A DNA stretch of 7,531 bases from Solirubrobacterales bacterium (GCA_015655225.1 JAATFK010000267.1:1-7531), one strand, 5' to 3'. Shown: positions 1 through 6,651, numbered from the stretch's first letter. Made by a program: numbers and translations. Notes: a model not told the origin generated them from the letters alone.

Positions 1-1
1 C

Positions 2-1195
2 GAGCGGGGCCGCCTGCGCCTCACCGGGCAGGCGCGGGCGCTCGGCGACGAGCTGGTCGACGCCGGCGTCCTCGAATGGCTCCCGGAGCCCGATCCGGAC
101 GGTCGCACGCTGCGGCTCGCCGTCGAGCTGCAGGAGAACTTCGCGCTCAACCAGCCGCTCGCGTCCTTCGCGCTCGTCGCGTTCGAGCTGCTCGACCCGG
201 ACGCGGAGACGCACGCGCTCGACGTGCTGTCGGTCGTCGAGGCGATCCTCGACGACCCCTTCCCGGTCCTGATGGCGCAGGCGAACAAGGAGCGCGGCGA
301 GGCGGTCGCGGAGATGAAGGAGCAGGGGATCGAGTACGAGGAGCGGATGGAGCTGCTTGAACAGGTCACCTACCCGATGCCGCTCGCCGAGCCGCTGCGC
401 GACGCCCTGTCGACCTTCCGCGAGACGCACCCGTGGGTGCGCGAGTCGGACCTCTCGCCGAAGTCGGTCGTGCGCGACATGTACGAGTGGGGACGGACCT
501 TCACCGAGTTCGTCTCGCACTACGGCCTCGCGCGCTCGGAGGGCGTCGTGCTGCGCTACCTCAGCAGTGCCTATCGGGCGCTGCGCCAGACCGTCCCCGA
601 CCGGATCCGCACCGACGAGCTGTCCGAGATCATCGAGTGGCTCGGCGAGACCGTCCGCCAGACCGACTCCAGCCTGCTCGACGAGTGGGAGGCGCTGACC
701 GACCCGGACGCGATCGCGCAGGCGTCGGAGGCGCTCGCCGTCGGCGCCCCGTCGCCGCCGGCGCGGGCGATCACCGCGAACGAGCGCGCGTTCGCGACGA
801 TGGTGCGCAACGCGATGTTCCAGAAGGTCCAGCTCGCGGCGCGCGACCGCTTCGAGGAGCTGGCGCAGCTCGACGCCGCCGCCGCCGCGCTGACCGACCC
901 GCCGGGGCGGACGACGATGCGCGCGGGCGACTGGGAGGACGCGCTCGGCGCCTACTGGGAGGAGTACGAGTCGATCGGCGCCGGGCAGGAGGCGCGCTCG
1001 CCCCAGCTGCTGATGATCGACCGCGACGCGCGCGACGGCACGCGCCGCTGGACGGTGCGCCAGATCATCGACGACCCCGAGGAGCACCACGACTTCGCGA
1101 TCGTGGCGGAGGTCGACCTCGACGCCTCCGACCAGGTCGGCGAGCCGGTGATCCGCACGCTCTGGTTCGGGGACGGCTCAGAGCCGGGCGCGTAG
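2..1195 (+). CDS. DEAD/DEAH-box helicase, DUF3516 C-terminal region (5'-truncated)
   Basis: This is the C-terminal 397 residues of a larger protein whose start lies left of the window; the frame is open from base 2 to the TAG at 1193-1195. I recognise the DUF3516 region that follows the two helicase domains in a group of actinobacterial superfamily 2 helicases. Typical blocks, numbered in the fragment, are LQENFALNQPL (43-53), MKEQGIEYEERMELL (105-119), LSPKSVVRDMYEWG (151-164), ARSEGVVLRYL (177-187) and DSSLLDEWEAL (222-232). The helicase motifs themselves (Walker A, DExH, motif VI) are outside the window, so ATP-dependent unwinding is inferred from the family. The RNA or DNA substrate cannot be told from here. 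A GTG at 224 is internal, because conserved family sequence continues upstream of it. The 3' end overlaps the convergent antiporter gene by 18 bases, and no terminator hairpin is visible between them. Confidence 0.85.
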   Translation, partial: ERGRLRLTGQARALGDELVDAGVLEWLPEPDPDGRTLRLAVELQENFALNQPLASFALVAFELLDPDAETHALDVLSVVEAILDDPFPVLMAQANKERGEAVAEMKEQGIEYEERMELLEQVTYPMPLAEPLRDALSTFRETHPWVRESDLSPKSVVRDMYEWGRTFTEFVSHYGLARSEGVVLRYLSSAYRALRQTVPDRIRTDELSEIIEWLGETVRQTDSSLLDEWEALTDPDAIAQASEALAVGAPSPPARAITANERAFATMVRNAMFQKVQLAARDRFEELAQLDAAAAALTDPPGRTTMRAGDWEDALGAYWEEYESIGAGQEARSPQLLMIDRDARDGTRRWTVRQIIDDPEEHHDFAIVAEVDLDASDQVGEPVIRTLWFGDGSEPGA

Positions 1196-2857
1196 TCTCG
1201 ACGACAGGCCGGCCTCCTGATAGTCGACCTGCTCGAGGAACGCGCGCGCGTCGTCGTCGTCCAGCTCGCCGGAGCGCATCGCGCCGAGGATCGCCTTGCG
1301 CTGCTCCGTGATCACCTCCTGCATCAGGCCGCCCATCGCCTCGGCGGCCGCTCCGCGCGTCTCCTCCGAGAGCTCCCGGATGGCGGACCGCTGCCGTTCG
1401 ATCCGCTCGCCGGCCAGCTCGACGAAGGCGGGGTCGATGCCCTCCGGCGGGTCGGCGATGAACGCGCTGAACACGCGCTCGGAGGCCTCCCGCGCGAGCC
1501 GCTCGGCCAGCTCGTGCTGCGCGCGCGAGCGCTCCCGCTCGTCGTCGCTCTGCGTGCCCAGGGCGCGGATCAGCCAGGGGAGCGTCGAGCCCTGGATCAG
1601 CAGCGTCCCGACGGCGACGAGGTACGCGATCGCCTGGATCTCGGCGCGGCCGGGGAACGGCGCGCCGTTCTGGAGGGTGGCTGGGATGCCGGCGGCGGCG
1701 GCGATCGTCACGACGCCGCGCATCCCGGTCCACGAGACGACCGTCGCCTCGCGCAGCGTCAGCAGCTCGGGTGGCTTCGCCTCGGGCTTCCCGCGCGCCG
1801 TGCGGCGCGCGTTGACGAGCGCGAGGCGACGCTGCGCGCGCACGAGCGCGGGATCCTCGGCGCGGTCCTCGACGGCCAGGCCGGCACCGAGGGTGAGGAA
1901 GATCCACAGCGGTCGCACGACGATCGCGAAGGCGAGCACGAGCAGGCCGCTGCCCGCGACGGCCCAGAGCGACTGGTGGGCCGAGGTCAGGTCGTCGATC
2001 ACGAAGCGCAGCTGGAGTCCCATGTAGGCGAACACGAACGCCTCGAGCAGGACGTCGAGGGCGTCCCACACCTGCCGCTCCTGCAGCCGGGTCTCGTAGT
2101 CGAAGCGGACCGACAGGGTGCCGATCACGAAGCCCGCCGTCACGACCGCGAGGACGCCGGACGCGTCCAGCTCCTCACCCAGCATGTACGCGGCGAACGG
2201 GACGACGAGGCCGAGCACCGTCTCGAGCGCCGCGTTGCGGAGCTGGCGGCGGACGGCGAGCGCCACGACCGCCAGCGCGAAGCCCGCCGCGATGCCGACG
2301 ACCGCGCCGTAGAGGAACAGCAGCACCGGGTTGTGGATGAAGGTGTGGCTGCCGGTGACGGACGCGATCGCGACGCTGAGGACCGTCAGCGCCGCCGCGT
2401 CGTTCACCAGGCTCTCGCCCGTGAGGACCGAGAGCACGCGCTTGCGCAGCCCGAGCGCGCGGCCGATCGACACCGCGCTGACGGCGTCCGGCGGCGCGAC
2501 GACGGCGCCGAGGACGAGGGCGGCGCTGAGCGAGAGGCCGGGGACGACCCACGAGCCGAGGACGGCGACGCCGAACGCGGTCACGACCACCAGGCCGACG
2601 CCGAGCACCAGGATCGGCCCGAGCTTTCGCATGAACGAGATGAACGAGAAGCTGAGCGCCGCCGAGTAGAGCAGCGGCGGCAGGACGACGCCGAGGATCA
2701 CGTCGGAGTCGAGGTCCAGGCGCGGGATCCCGGGGATGAACGAGGCCGCCAGCCCGACGATCGTGATGATGAGCGCCGGCTGCAGGGCGCGCTGCTGCGC
2801 GAACGCGGTGACGGCGATCGCGCCGAGGATCACGAGCAGCAGCTCGAGGCCGTTCAT
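1178..2857 (-). CDS. Na+/H+ antiporter, CPA1 (NhaP-like) family
   Basis: A 559-residue inner-membrane cation/proton antiporter expected to exchange Na+ (possibly K+) for H+ in pH and salt homeostasis. About 12 hydrophobic segments fill residues 3-325 and 370-430. Family marks are APPDAVSAV (121-129, the TM4 unwound region), GESLVNDAAALT (147-158), whose Asn152-Asp153 pair is the expected ion/proton site, and WTGMRG (376-381) with the conserved Arg380. A charged cytoplasmic loop spans about 328-368. A soluble helical tail of about 130 residues (430-559) is rich in Arg and Glu, as in bacterial CPA1 members with regulatory C-termini. I chose the ATG at 2857 over an in-frame GTG at 2875 because the protein then begins directly with TM1 (MNGLELLLVI) and a strong hairpin ends six bases upstream of the GTG. 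Neither start has a convincing Shine-Dalgarno. It follows the MpsC-like gene by 54 bases and is probably co-transcribed. The cation is not determined. Confidence 0.94.
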   Translation of the reverse strand: MNGLELLLVILGAIAVTAFAQQRALQPALIITIVGLAASFIPGIPRLDLDSDVILGVVLPPLLYSAALSFSFISFMRKLGPILVLGVGLVVVTAFGVAVLGSWVVPGLSLSAALVLGAVVAPPDAVSAVSIGRALGLRKRVLSVLTGESLVNDAAALTVLSVAIASVTGSHTFIHNPVLLFLYGAVVGIAAGFALAVVALAVRRQLRNAALETVLGLVVPFAAYMLGEELDASGVLAVVTAGFVIGTLSVRFDYETRLQERQVWDALDVLLEAFVFAYMGLQLRFVIDDLTSAHQSLWAVAGSGLLVLAFAIVVRPLWIFLTLGAGLAVEDRAEDPALVRAQRRLALVNARRTARGKPEAKPPELLTLREATVVSWTGMRGVVTIAAAAGIPATLQNGAPFPGRAEIQAIAYLVAVGTLLIQGSTLPWLIRALGTQSDDERERSRAQHELAERLAREASERVFSAFIADPPEGIDPAFVELAGERIERQRSAIRELSEETRGAAAEAMGGLMQEVITEQRKAILGAMRSGELDDDDARAFLEQVDYQEAGLSSRLRARL

Positions 2858-2880
2858 CCGGGAACCCAACCACACGGCGC

Positions 2881-2911
2881 CAGCGCGCGCGGTTGCGGCC
2901 CCCGCGCGCTG
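2881..2911 (-). terminator. 9-bp all-GC hairpin between MpsC-like gene and antiporter
   Basis: CAGCGCGCG at 2881-2889 pairs perfectly with CGCGCGCTG at 2903-2911 around a 13-base loop. The stem abuts the stop codon of the MpsC-like gene and lies 23 bases upstream of the antiporter ATG. No T-run follows on the minus strand, so it is not a classical intrinsic terminator. It could attenuate transcription, act as an mRNA processing or stability element, or reduce antiporter output relative to the upstream genes. The inverted repeat is seen directly; its function is inferred. Confidence 0.4.
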
Positions 2912-3325
2912 TCAGTGGGTGGGTCCCGCGGCGGGCGGCGGCTCGTCGTCTACGAGATCGGTCGGGCCGAGGATGAACACCTCGCACATGAGATCCGGCT
3001 CCTGCTGGTTGCCGCTCATGAAGCCGATCACCGGTCGCCCGGTGGCATGCTCGATGACCGCCTCGAAGCGCTCGCGCATCAGCTCCTGGAAGGCCGTCCG
3101 CTGCTCGATCACGGCGGCGCCGCGGCCTCCCTCTCGCAGCGTCTGCTCGACGCGCGTGAAGCCGCCGCGCATGACGCACACGACGAGGTCGTCCTGGAAG
3201 TACGTCTTCACGCGGGTCGGTCCCCGGCCGTAGAAGTCTCTGAGGAGCGCGACCAAGCCGTCGGAGATCGCGGTGAGGACGTCGCCGCGGGCGTGGCTGA
3301 CCTCGGGTCCAGGCGGTGTCGTCAT
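2912..3325 (-). CDS. MpsC/DUF2294-family protein, copy 1
   Basis: A 137-residue soluble protein with no signal peptide or membrane segment. It has the DUF2294 pattern, a family now named MpsC after the third gene of the staphylococcal Na+-linked membrane-potential system; the molecular function of MpsC itself is not established. Visible blocks are YGRGPTRVKTYFQDDLVVCV (32-51), the G-x-T-x-x-E turn (55-60, GFTRVE), EQRTAFQ (74-80), RERFEAVIEHATGRPV (84-99) and a C-terminal EVFILGP (115-121). The tail 125-137 is acidic then Pro/Ala-rich and probably disordered. I chose the ATG at 3325; a GTG at 3352 would add nine residues (MHPSRSART) outside the conserved part. Neither start has a strong Shine-Dalgarno. 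It lies 34 bases after the sigma-factor stop and 54 bases before the antiporter, so the three genes look like one operon. A paralogue lies at 6729-7115. Confidence 0.85.
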   Translation of the reverse strand: MTTPPGPEVSHARGDVLTAISDGLVALLRDFYGRGPTRVKTYFQDDLVVCVMRGGFTRVEQTLREGGRGAAVIEQRTAFQELMRERFEAVIEHATGRPVIGFMSGNQQEPDLMCEVFILGPTDLVDDEPPPAAGPTH

Positions 3326-3359
3326 CGTGCGAGCTGACCGAGACGGGTGCACATTCGAG

Positions 3360-4106
3360 TCAACCTACCCGCTCGTCATGGACGCGACTCAGCTCGGCGA
3401 TCGTGCTTCGCAGGATGCGGGAGATCTGCATCTGGGAGCAGCCGATGCGGCGTGCGATCTCCAGCTGCGTCAGCTCCGCGCCGAAGCGCAGCTCGAGGAT
3501 CTTCCGCTCCCGCGGCGGGAGCGCGCGGAGCGACGGCTCGAGCGTCGCCTGGTGCTCGACGAAGTCGAACCGGTCGTCGTCGCGGCCGGTGACCTCCGCG
3601 AGCGTGACGTCGCCAGGCGCGACTCCGGGCAGCGGCTGGTCGAGCGACGCGACCTGCTGCGTGGAGCGCGCCTGCAGCGCCTCCAGGACCTGCTCGTCGT
3701 CGAGGCCGGTGGCTCTGGCCAGCTCCGCGACGGTCGGCGAGCGGCCGAGCTGGTCGGTGAGGTCGTCCGCCGCACGGGATGTCCTGAGCACCGCCTCCTG
3801 CACGCCGCGGGGCACGTGCAGCGCCCAGGACGTATCGCGGAAATGACGTTGCAACTCGCCGGTGATCGTCGGGATCGCGAACGAGCCGAAACGTGCGCCG
3901 TAGGCCGGATCGAAGCGGTCGACGGCTCTGACGAGCCCGAGATAGGCGACCTGGACGAGGTCGTCGGACGGCTCCTGGCCACCGTGAAAGCGCGAGGCGA
4001 GCCGGCGGGCGAGCGGCATGTGTCGCTCGATCATCTGGTCGCGCGTCCCCCAGCTCTCGACGCGCTGGCCGGACGACGGGTCGCTGCGAGGTGACGGCTG
4101 TGACAT
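3360..4106 (-). CDS. RNA polymerase sigma factor, SigB/SigF/SigG type (group 3)
   Basis: A 248-residue alternative sigma factor that would direct RNA polymerase to stress or developmental promoters. Region 2 covers about 25-100, with DDLVQVAYLGLVRAVDRFDP (48-67) as the core-binding segment. GARFGSFAIPTITGELQRHF (70-89) and DTSWALHVPRGVQE (91-104) form the -10-reading part; the FGSFAIPTITGEL / RDTSW / VPR pattern is the SigB/F/G signature. Region 3 is about 105-165. Region 4 (185-242) has LPPRERKILELRF (196-208) and the helix-turn-helix LTQLEIARRIGCSQMQISRI (212-231). The start is the ATG at 4106, which has GGGAG seven bases upstream; an in-frame extension to 4187 adds 27 unconserved residues and lacks comparable support. 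This family is usually held by an anti-sigma kinase and released by a STAS protein. A STAS gene is nearby (6281-6616) but no anti-sigma gene is in the window. It is the first gene of the inferred sigma / MpsC-like / antiporter operon. Confidence 0.93.
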   Translation of the reverse strand: MSQPSPRSDPSSGQRVESWGTRDQMIERHMPLARRLASRFHGGQEPSDDLVQVAYLGLVRAVDRFDPAYGARFGSFAIPTITGELQRHFRDTSWALHVPRGVQEAVLRTSRAADDLTDQLGRSPTVAELARATGLDDEQVLEALQARSTQQVASLDQPLPGVAPGDVTLAEVTGRDDDRFDFVEHQATLEPSLRALPPRERKILELRFGAELTQLEIARRIGCSQMQISRILRSTIAELSRVHDERVG

Positions 4107-4123
4107 CGAGCTGCTCCCGGGGC

Positions 4124-4177
4124 GTGAGGATGATTCACGGTTCCGCCGTACGAGGATCGCTCGATAGAGATCCTCAC
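4124..4177. repeat. Nested inverted repeats in the sigma-factor leader
   Basis: Two overlapping perfect inverted repeats lie 18-71 bases upstream of the sigma ATG. GTGAGGAT (4124-4131) pairs with ATCCTCAC (4170-4177), and GAGGATC (4152-4158) pairs with GATCCTC (4169-4175). The right arm is shared, so the two pairings exclude each other. They could be operator half-sites (three GAGGAT units) or alternative folds of the sigma mRNA leader. The repeats are seen directly; any regulatory role is inferred. Confidence 0.4.
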
Positions 4178-4285
4178 CCGGCTGCATCCTGCGACCCCGG
4201 AGCCGGCGCTGTCCACGCCGCGCTCGTTGCCAGCCCGAACGATAGCGCGGGATGCTGGTTTACGGGAACCGACGCGCCAATTGGG

Positions 4286-4311
4286 GTTTGCGCGGCGTGG
4301 TCCCCGGGCTA
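4286..4311 (+). promoter_or_regulatory. Possible SigB/SigF-type promoter of the GGDEF-EAL gene
   Basis: GTTTGC (4286-4291), a 14-base spacer and GGGCTA (4306-4311) resemble the GTTT / GGGTA hexamers known for SigB- and SigF-type promoters. The -35 match is good and the spacing is normal, but the -10 departs from consensus. It would start transcription roughly 95 bases upstream of the GGDEF-EAL ATG. It is attractive because a sigma factor of this type is encoded next door, but a match this loose can arise by chance. Confidence 0.3.
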
Positions 4312-4351
4312 GATTTCCAAATTGAGGGGCAGCGTGGTGGGATCGGTCAGC

Positions 4352-4373
4352 CGGTAGCGCCACTTGACTTTCG
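4352..4373 (+). promoter_or_regulatory. Shared 22-base upstream motif, copy 1 (GGDEF-EAL gene)
   Basis: CGGTAGCG (4352-4359), then CCA, then CTTGACTTTCG (4363-4373). It matches the minus-strand copy at 6673-6652 at 20 of 22 positions and ends 40 bases before the GGDEF-EAL ATG. It contains TTGACT, a good housekeeping -35 hexamer, but no convincing -10 lies at 16-19 bases (TGAAGA at 17). It may be a promoter -35 region with a conserved upstream half, or an activator site. Confidence 0.55.
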
Positions 4374-4413
4374 CGAAGTGCGCTCGTGAAGACAGCGACT
4401 CCGGGAGCCCCCA

Positions 4414-6288
4414 ATGACCGTGGCTGGTCAGTCCACGTCAACCGACGAGCTGTCGGAGGTCTTGAGCGAGTTCGCTCGCACGATGGTCACCGACTTCCCG
4501 ATCCAGGACATCCTGGACCGGCTGGTGAGCCGGATCGTCGAGATCATGCCGATCACCGCGGCAGGCGTCACGCTGATTTCGCCTTCGTTGCGTCCGCGCT
4601 ACGTCGCCGCCTCGAGTCAAGCGGCGCTGCGGTTCGAGCGACTGCAGACCGAACTGCGCGAGGGCCCGTGCCTCGTGGCCTTCGGCAGCGGCGAGGCGAT
4701 CGCCTCGCCCGACCTTGGCGAGGACGAGCGGTTCCCGAGATTCGCGCCGGCGGCGGTCGACGCCGGGTTGCGCGCGGTCTTCACGTTCCCGCTGCGCCAC
4801 GGCGACCAGCGCCCGCTGGGTGCGCTGGACCTCTATCGCGACGCACCGGGGCCGATGTCGGCGGACGCGATGCGCACCGCGCAGACGCTGGCGGACGTCG
4901 CGGCCGCGTACTTGATCAACGCCCAGACGCGCGACGACCTCGAAGAGGCGTCCGTCCGATCCCGTGATGCCGCGCTCCACGACGCGCTGACTGGGCTGCC
5001 GAACCGCCTCCTCCTGCTGGAGCGCCTGAACCACGCGATCCTGCGTGGGCGGCGCTCGACCAAGCACTCCGTGCTGCTGTTCGTGGACCTCGACCGCTTC
5101 AAGGAGGTCAACGACACCCATGGGCACAAGGCCGGGGACGATCTGCTGATCGCGGTCGCGCACCGGCTGCTGGAGGTTCTGAGGCCGAGCGACACCCTGG
5201 CGCGCCTCAGCGGGGACGAGTTCGTGATCCTCTGCGAGGATCTCGACGATGTCTCGGAGGTGCAGACGATCCTCTCGCGGATCGAGGCGAAGGTGGCGCT
5301 GCCGTTCGACCTGCCCGACACGACGTTGACGATCGCCGCCAGCATCGGGGTGTCGTTCACCGGCCGTCGCGAGGAGAGCCCCGAGCAGCTCCTGCGCGAG
5401 GCGGATCTCGCGATGTACCGCAAGAAGCGCCGGACCGCCGACGGCCGGCGACCCCCCGAGCACGGCCCGGCGGTCGAGGATCGGGACCTCGGCCTGGAAG
5501 AGGAGCTGCCGTCGGCCGCGCGGCGCGATCAGCTCCACCTCGTCTACCAGCCGATCGTGACCGCGGCCGACGGGCGGCTGACGGGCGCGGAGGCGCTGCT
5601 GCGGTGGACGCATCCCGTGCGCGGCCCGATCCCGCCGGGCGTGGCGGTCTCGCTCGCCGAGCGCACGGGCCGCATCGTCGACGTCGGCCGCTGGGTGCTC
5701 GAGCACGCCTGCTCGGCGTTGCAGTGCTGGCAGAGCGAACGGGCGCCGGGCGTCTCGGTGTCGGTGAACGTCTCCGCGCACCAGCTGATGTCGGTCGGCT
5801 TCGCCGACAGCGTCGGAGCGGCGCTCGCGACGACGGCGACCGACCCGCGCCTCGTGACCCTCGAGCTGACCGAGAGCGTCTTCCTGCGCGATCGCGAGCG
5901 AGCGCTGCTGGTCCTGCGGGAGCTGAAGGAGATGGGCCTCACGCTCGCGCTCGACGACTTCGGGACCGGCTACTCGTCGCTCAGCTACCTCTCGTTCTTC
6001 CCGGTCGACGTGATCAAGATCGACCGCGAGTTCGTCGCCAACCTCGGTCATGCGCCGGCAAGCACCGCGATCGTGACGGCGGTCGTCCAGCTCGCCCATC
6101 ACCTTGGGATGACGGTCGTCGCCGAGGGCGTCGAGACGGTCGAGCAGCATCACGAGCTGATCCGTCTGGGCTGCGACGCCTGTCAGGGCTTCCACTTCGC
6201 GCGGCCGCTGTCGGCCCCGGAGATCAACGATCTGATCCGCCGCCGCCGCGGCGGGGCCAACGCGCGCCTCCCGTCGCCGCTCAGCTGA
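4414..6288 (+). CDS. GAF-GGDEF-EAL cyclic-di-GMP diguanylate cyclase/phosphodiesterase
   Basis: A 624-residue cytoplasmic enzyme with no membrane segment, predicted to make and/or degrade cyclic-di-GMP. Residues 15-170 form a GAF sensor of the actinobacterial ANTAR-associated type (EGPCLVAFGSGEAIASPDL at 83-101, FPLRHGDQRPLGALDLY at 125-141). The GGDEF domain spans about 185-340: DALTGLPNR (190-198), FVDLDRFKEVNDTHGH (223-238) and active-site loop SGDEF (266-270), where the first Gly is Ser. An inhibitory I-site RPSD (257-260) sits five residues before it. The EAL domain (372-610) looks complete: YQPIV (378-382), EAL (393-395), Asn452, Glu484, DDFGTGYSS (514-522), Lys535, EGVET (571-575) and Gln591. 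The ATG at 4414 has GGGAG six bases upstream. Phosphodiesterase activity is well supported. Cyclase activity is likely but less sure with SGDEF. The 3' end overlaps the convergent STAS gene by 8 bases. Confidence 0.96.
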   Translation: MTVAGQSTSTDELSEVLSEFARTMVTDFPIQDILDRLVSRIVEIMPITAAGVTLISPSLRPRYVAASSQAALRFERLQTELREGPCLVAFGSGEAIASPDLGEDERFPRFAPAAVDAGLRAVFTFPLRHGDQRPLGALDLYRDAPGPMSADAMRTAQTLADVAAAYLINAQTRDDLEEASVRSRDAALHDALTGLPNRLLLLERLNHAILRGRRSTKHSVLLFVDLDRFKEVNDTHGHKAGDDLLIAVAHRLLEVLRPSDTLARLSGDEFVILCEDLDDVSEVQTILSRIEAKVALPFDLPDTTLTIAASIGVSFTGRREESPEQLLREADLAMYRKKRRTADGRRPPEHGPAVEDRDLGLEEELPSAARRDQLHLVYQPIVTAADGRLTGAEALLRWTHPVRGPIPPGVAVSLAERTGRIVDVGRWVLEHACSALQCWQSERAPGVSVSVNVSAHQLMSVGFADSVGAALATTATDPRLVTLELTESVFLRDRERALLVLRELKEMGLTLALDDFGTGYSSLSYLSFFPVDVIKIDREFVANLGHAPASTAIVTAVVQLAHHLGMTVVAEGVETVEQHHELIRLGCDACQGFHFARPLSAPEINDLIRRRRGGANARLPSPLS

Positions 6289-6616
6289 CGACGACGTCGC
6301 GCTCGGACGCGCCGACCATCACGAGGCGGCGGCCGTTCGCGCTCGCGAGCGCTCGCGCGTCGGCGATCGTCCGAGCCGCGTCGGGCTCGATGCCGGTCAG
6401 CCCGCGCAGGTCGAGGCAGATCACCGGGTAGCGACGGCTGAGCCGTCTGACGTGCCGTCGCACGCGACGGCCGAGCGTGGCGTCGAGCGAGCCTTCGACG
6501 CGCAGCACGATGACGGGCTGCGGTCCCGGGAAGACGCCCAGGACGCGGACGGGGGTGGCGTGTGGCGTGACGCGCTCGCGGGGATCCCGAACGGCGAGAT
6601 CTGACGTGCTGGGCAT
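6281..6616 (-). CDS. STAS-domain protein (anti-sigma factor antagonist-like), short and atypical
   Basis: A 111-residue protein whose residues 34-105 fit a STAS fold: VIVLRVEGSLDATLGRRVRR (35-54) for the first strands and helix, VICLDLRGLTGIEPDAARTI (65-84) for the central strand and signature turn, and GRRLVMVGAS (95-104) for a later strand. STAS proteins of this size usually bind the anti-sigma kinase of SigB-type systems. Two features are odd. The usual D-S-S/T-G-L turn reads E-P-D-A-A (77-81), putting Asp79 where the phosphorylated Ser/Thr normally sits. The chain also stops seven residues after the last strand, lacking the usual C-terminal helix and strand. The ATG at 6616 has GAGGG five bases upstream; a TTG at 6661 would add 15 unconserved residues. 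It carries its own copy of the shared motif at 6673-6652. It could also be a non-switching STAS adaptor. Domain call moderate, function low. Confidence 0.75.
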   Translation of the reverse strand: MPSTSDLAVRDPRERVTPHATPVRVLGVFPGPQPVIVLRVEGSLDATLGRRVRRHVRRLSRRYPVICLDLRGLTGIEPDAARTIADARALASANGRRLVMVGASERDVVVS

Positions 6617-6651
6617 CTGGACCCTCGGATCGGTAGGCGGTCGACGTGATC

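Larger units (their letters stand above)
4107..4413. promoter_or_regulatory. Divergent intergenic region, sigma factor / GGDEF-EAL
   Basis: This 307-base gap lies between two divergent starts and should hold promoters for both. I see no coding region or RNA gene in it. Its middle (about 4255-4325) is less GC-rich than its surroundings. It contains the inverted repeats of the sigma leader (4124-4177), a minus-strand GCTATCGT (4246-4239) with a weak -10-like TATCGT, the related elements CCAATTGGGG (4277-4286) and CCAAATTGAGGGG (4317-4329), a possible SigB-type promoter (4286-4311), and copy 1 of the motif shared with the STAS gene (4352-4373). A clear Shine-Dalgarno is present for both genes (GGGAG at 4118-4114 on minus, and at 4403-4407 on plus). 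Confidence 0.6.

Noticed and set aside
433..1311. A 292-codon plus-strand frame overlapping the helicase
   Set aside because: It is Arg/Ala/Gly-rich and out of frame with the conserved DUF3516 sequence, so it is a shadow of that gene.
1514..3337. A 607-codon open frame on the plus strand opposite the antiporter and MpsC-like genes
   Set aside because: Its product is an Arg/Asp/Glu/His/Gln-rich low-complexity sequence with no recognisable domain. It mirrors the strongly supported membrane protein on the other strand and is typical of GC-rich antisense frames.
3354..3372. GGTAG and TTGACT on the minus strand at the end of the sigma gene, resembling the shared motif
   Set aside because: The spacing between the parts differs from the two real copies, and the bases encode the sigma C-terminus and stop codon, so the likeness is probably accidental.
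4438..6195. A 585-codon open frame on the minus strand opposite the GGDEF-EAL gene
   Set aside because: It has charged low-complexity composition and no domain, while the plus strand encodes an intact three-domain enzyme over the same bases.
6339..6352. A perfect 14-base palindrome, GCGCTCGCGAGCGC
   Set aside because: It lies inside the STAS coding sequence and is built from common Arg/Ala/Ser codons. In DNA of this composition it is expected by chance.
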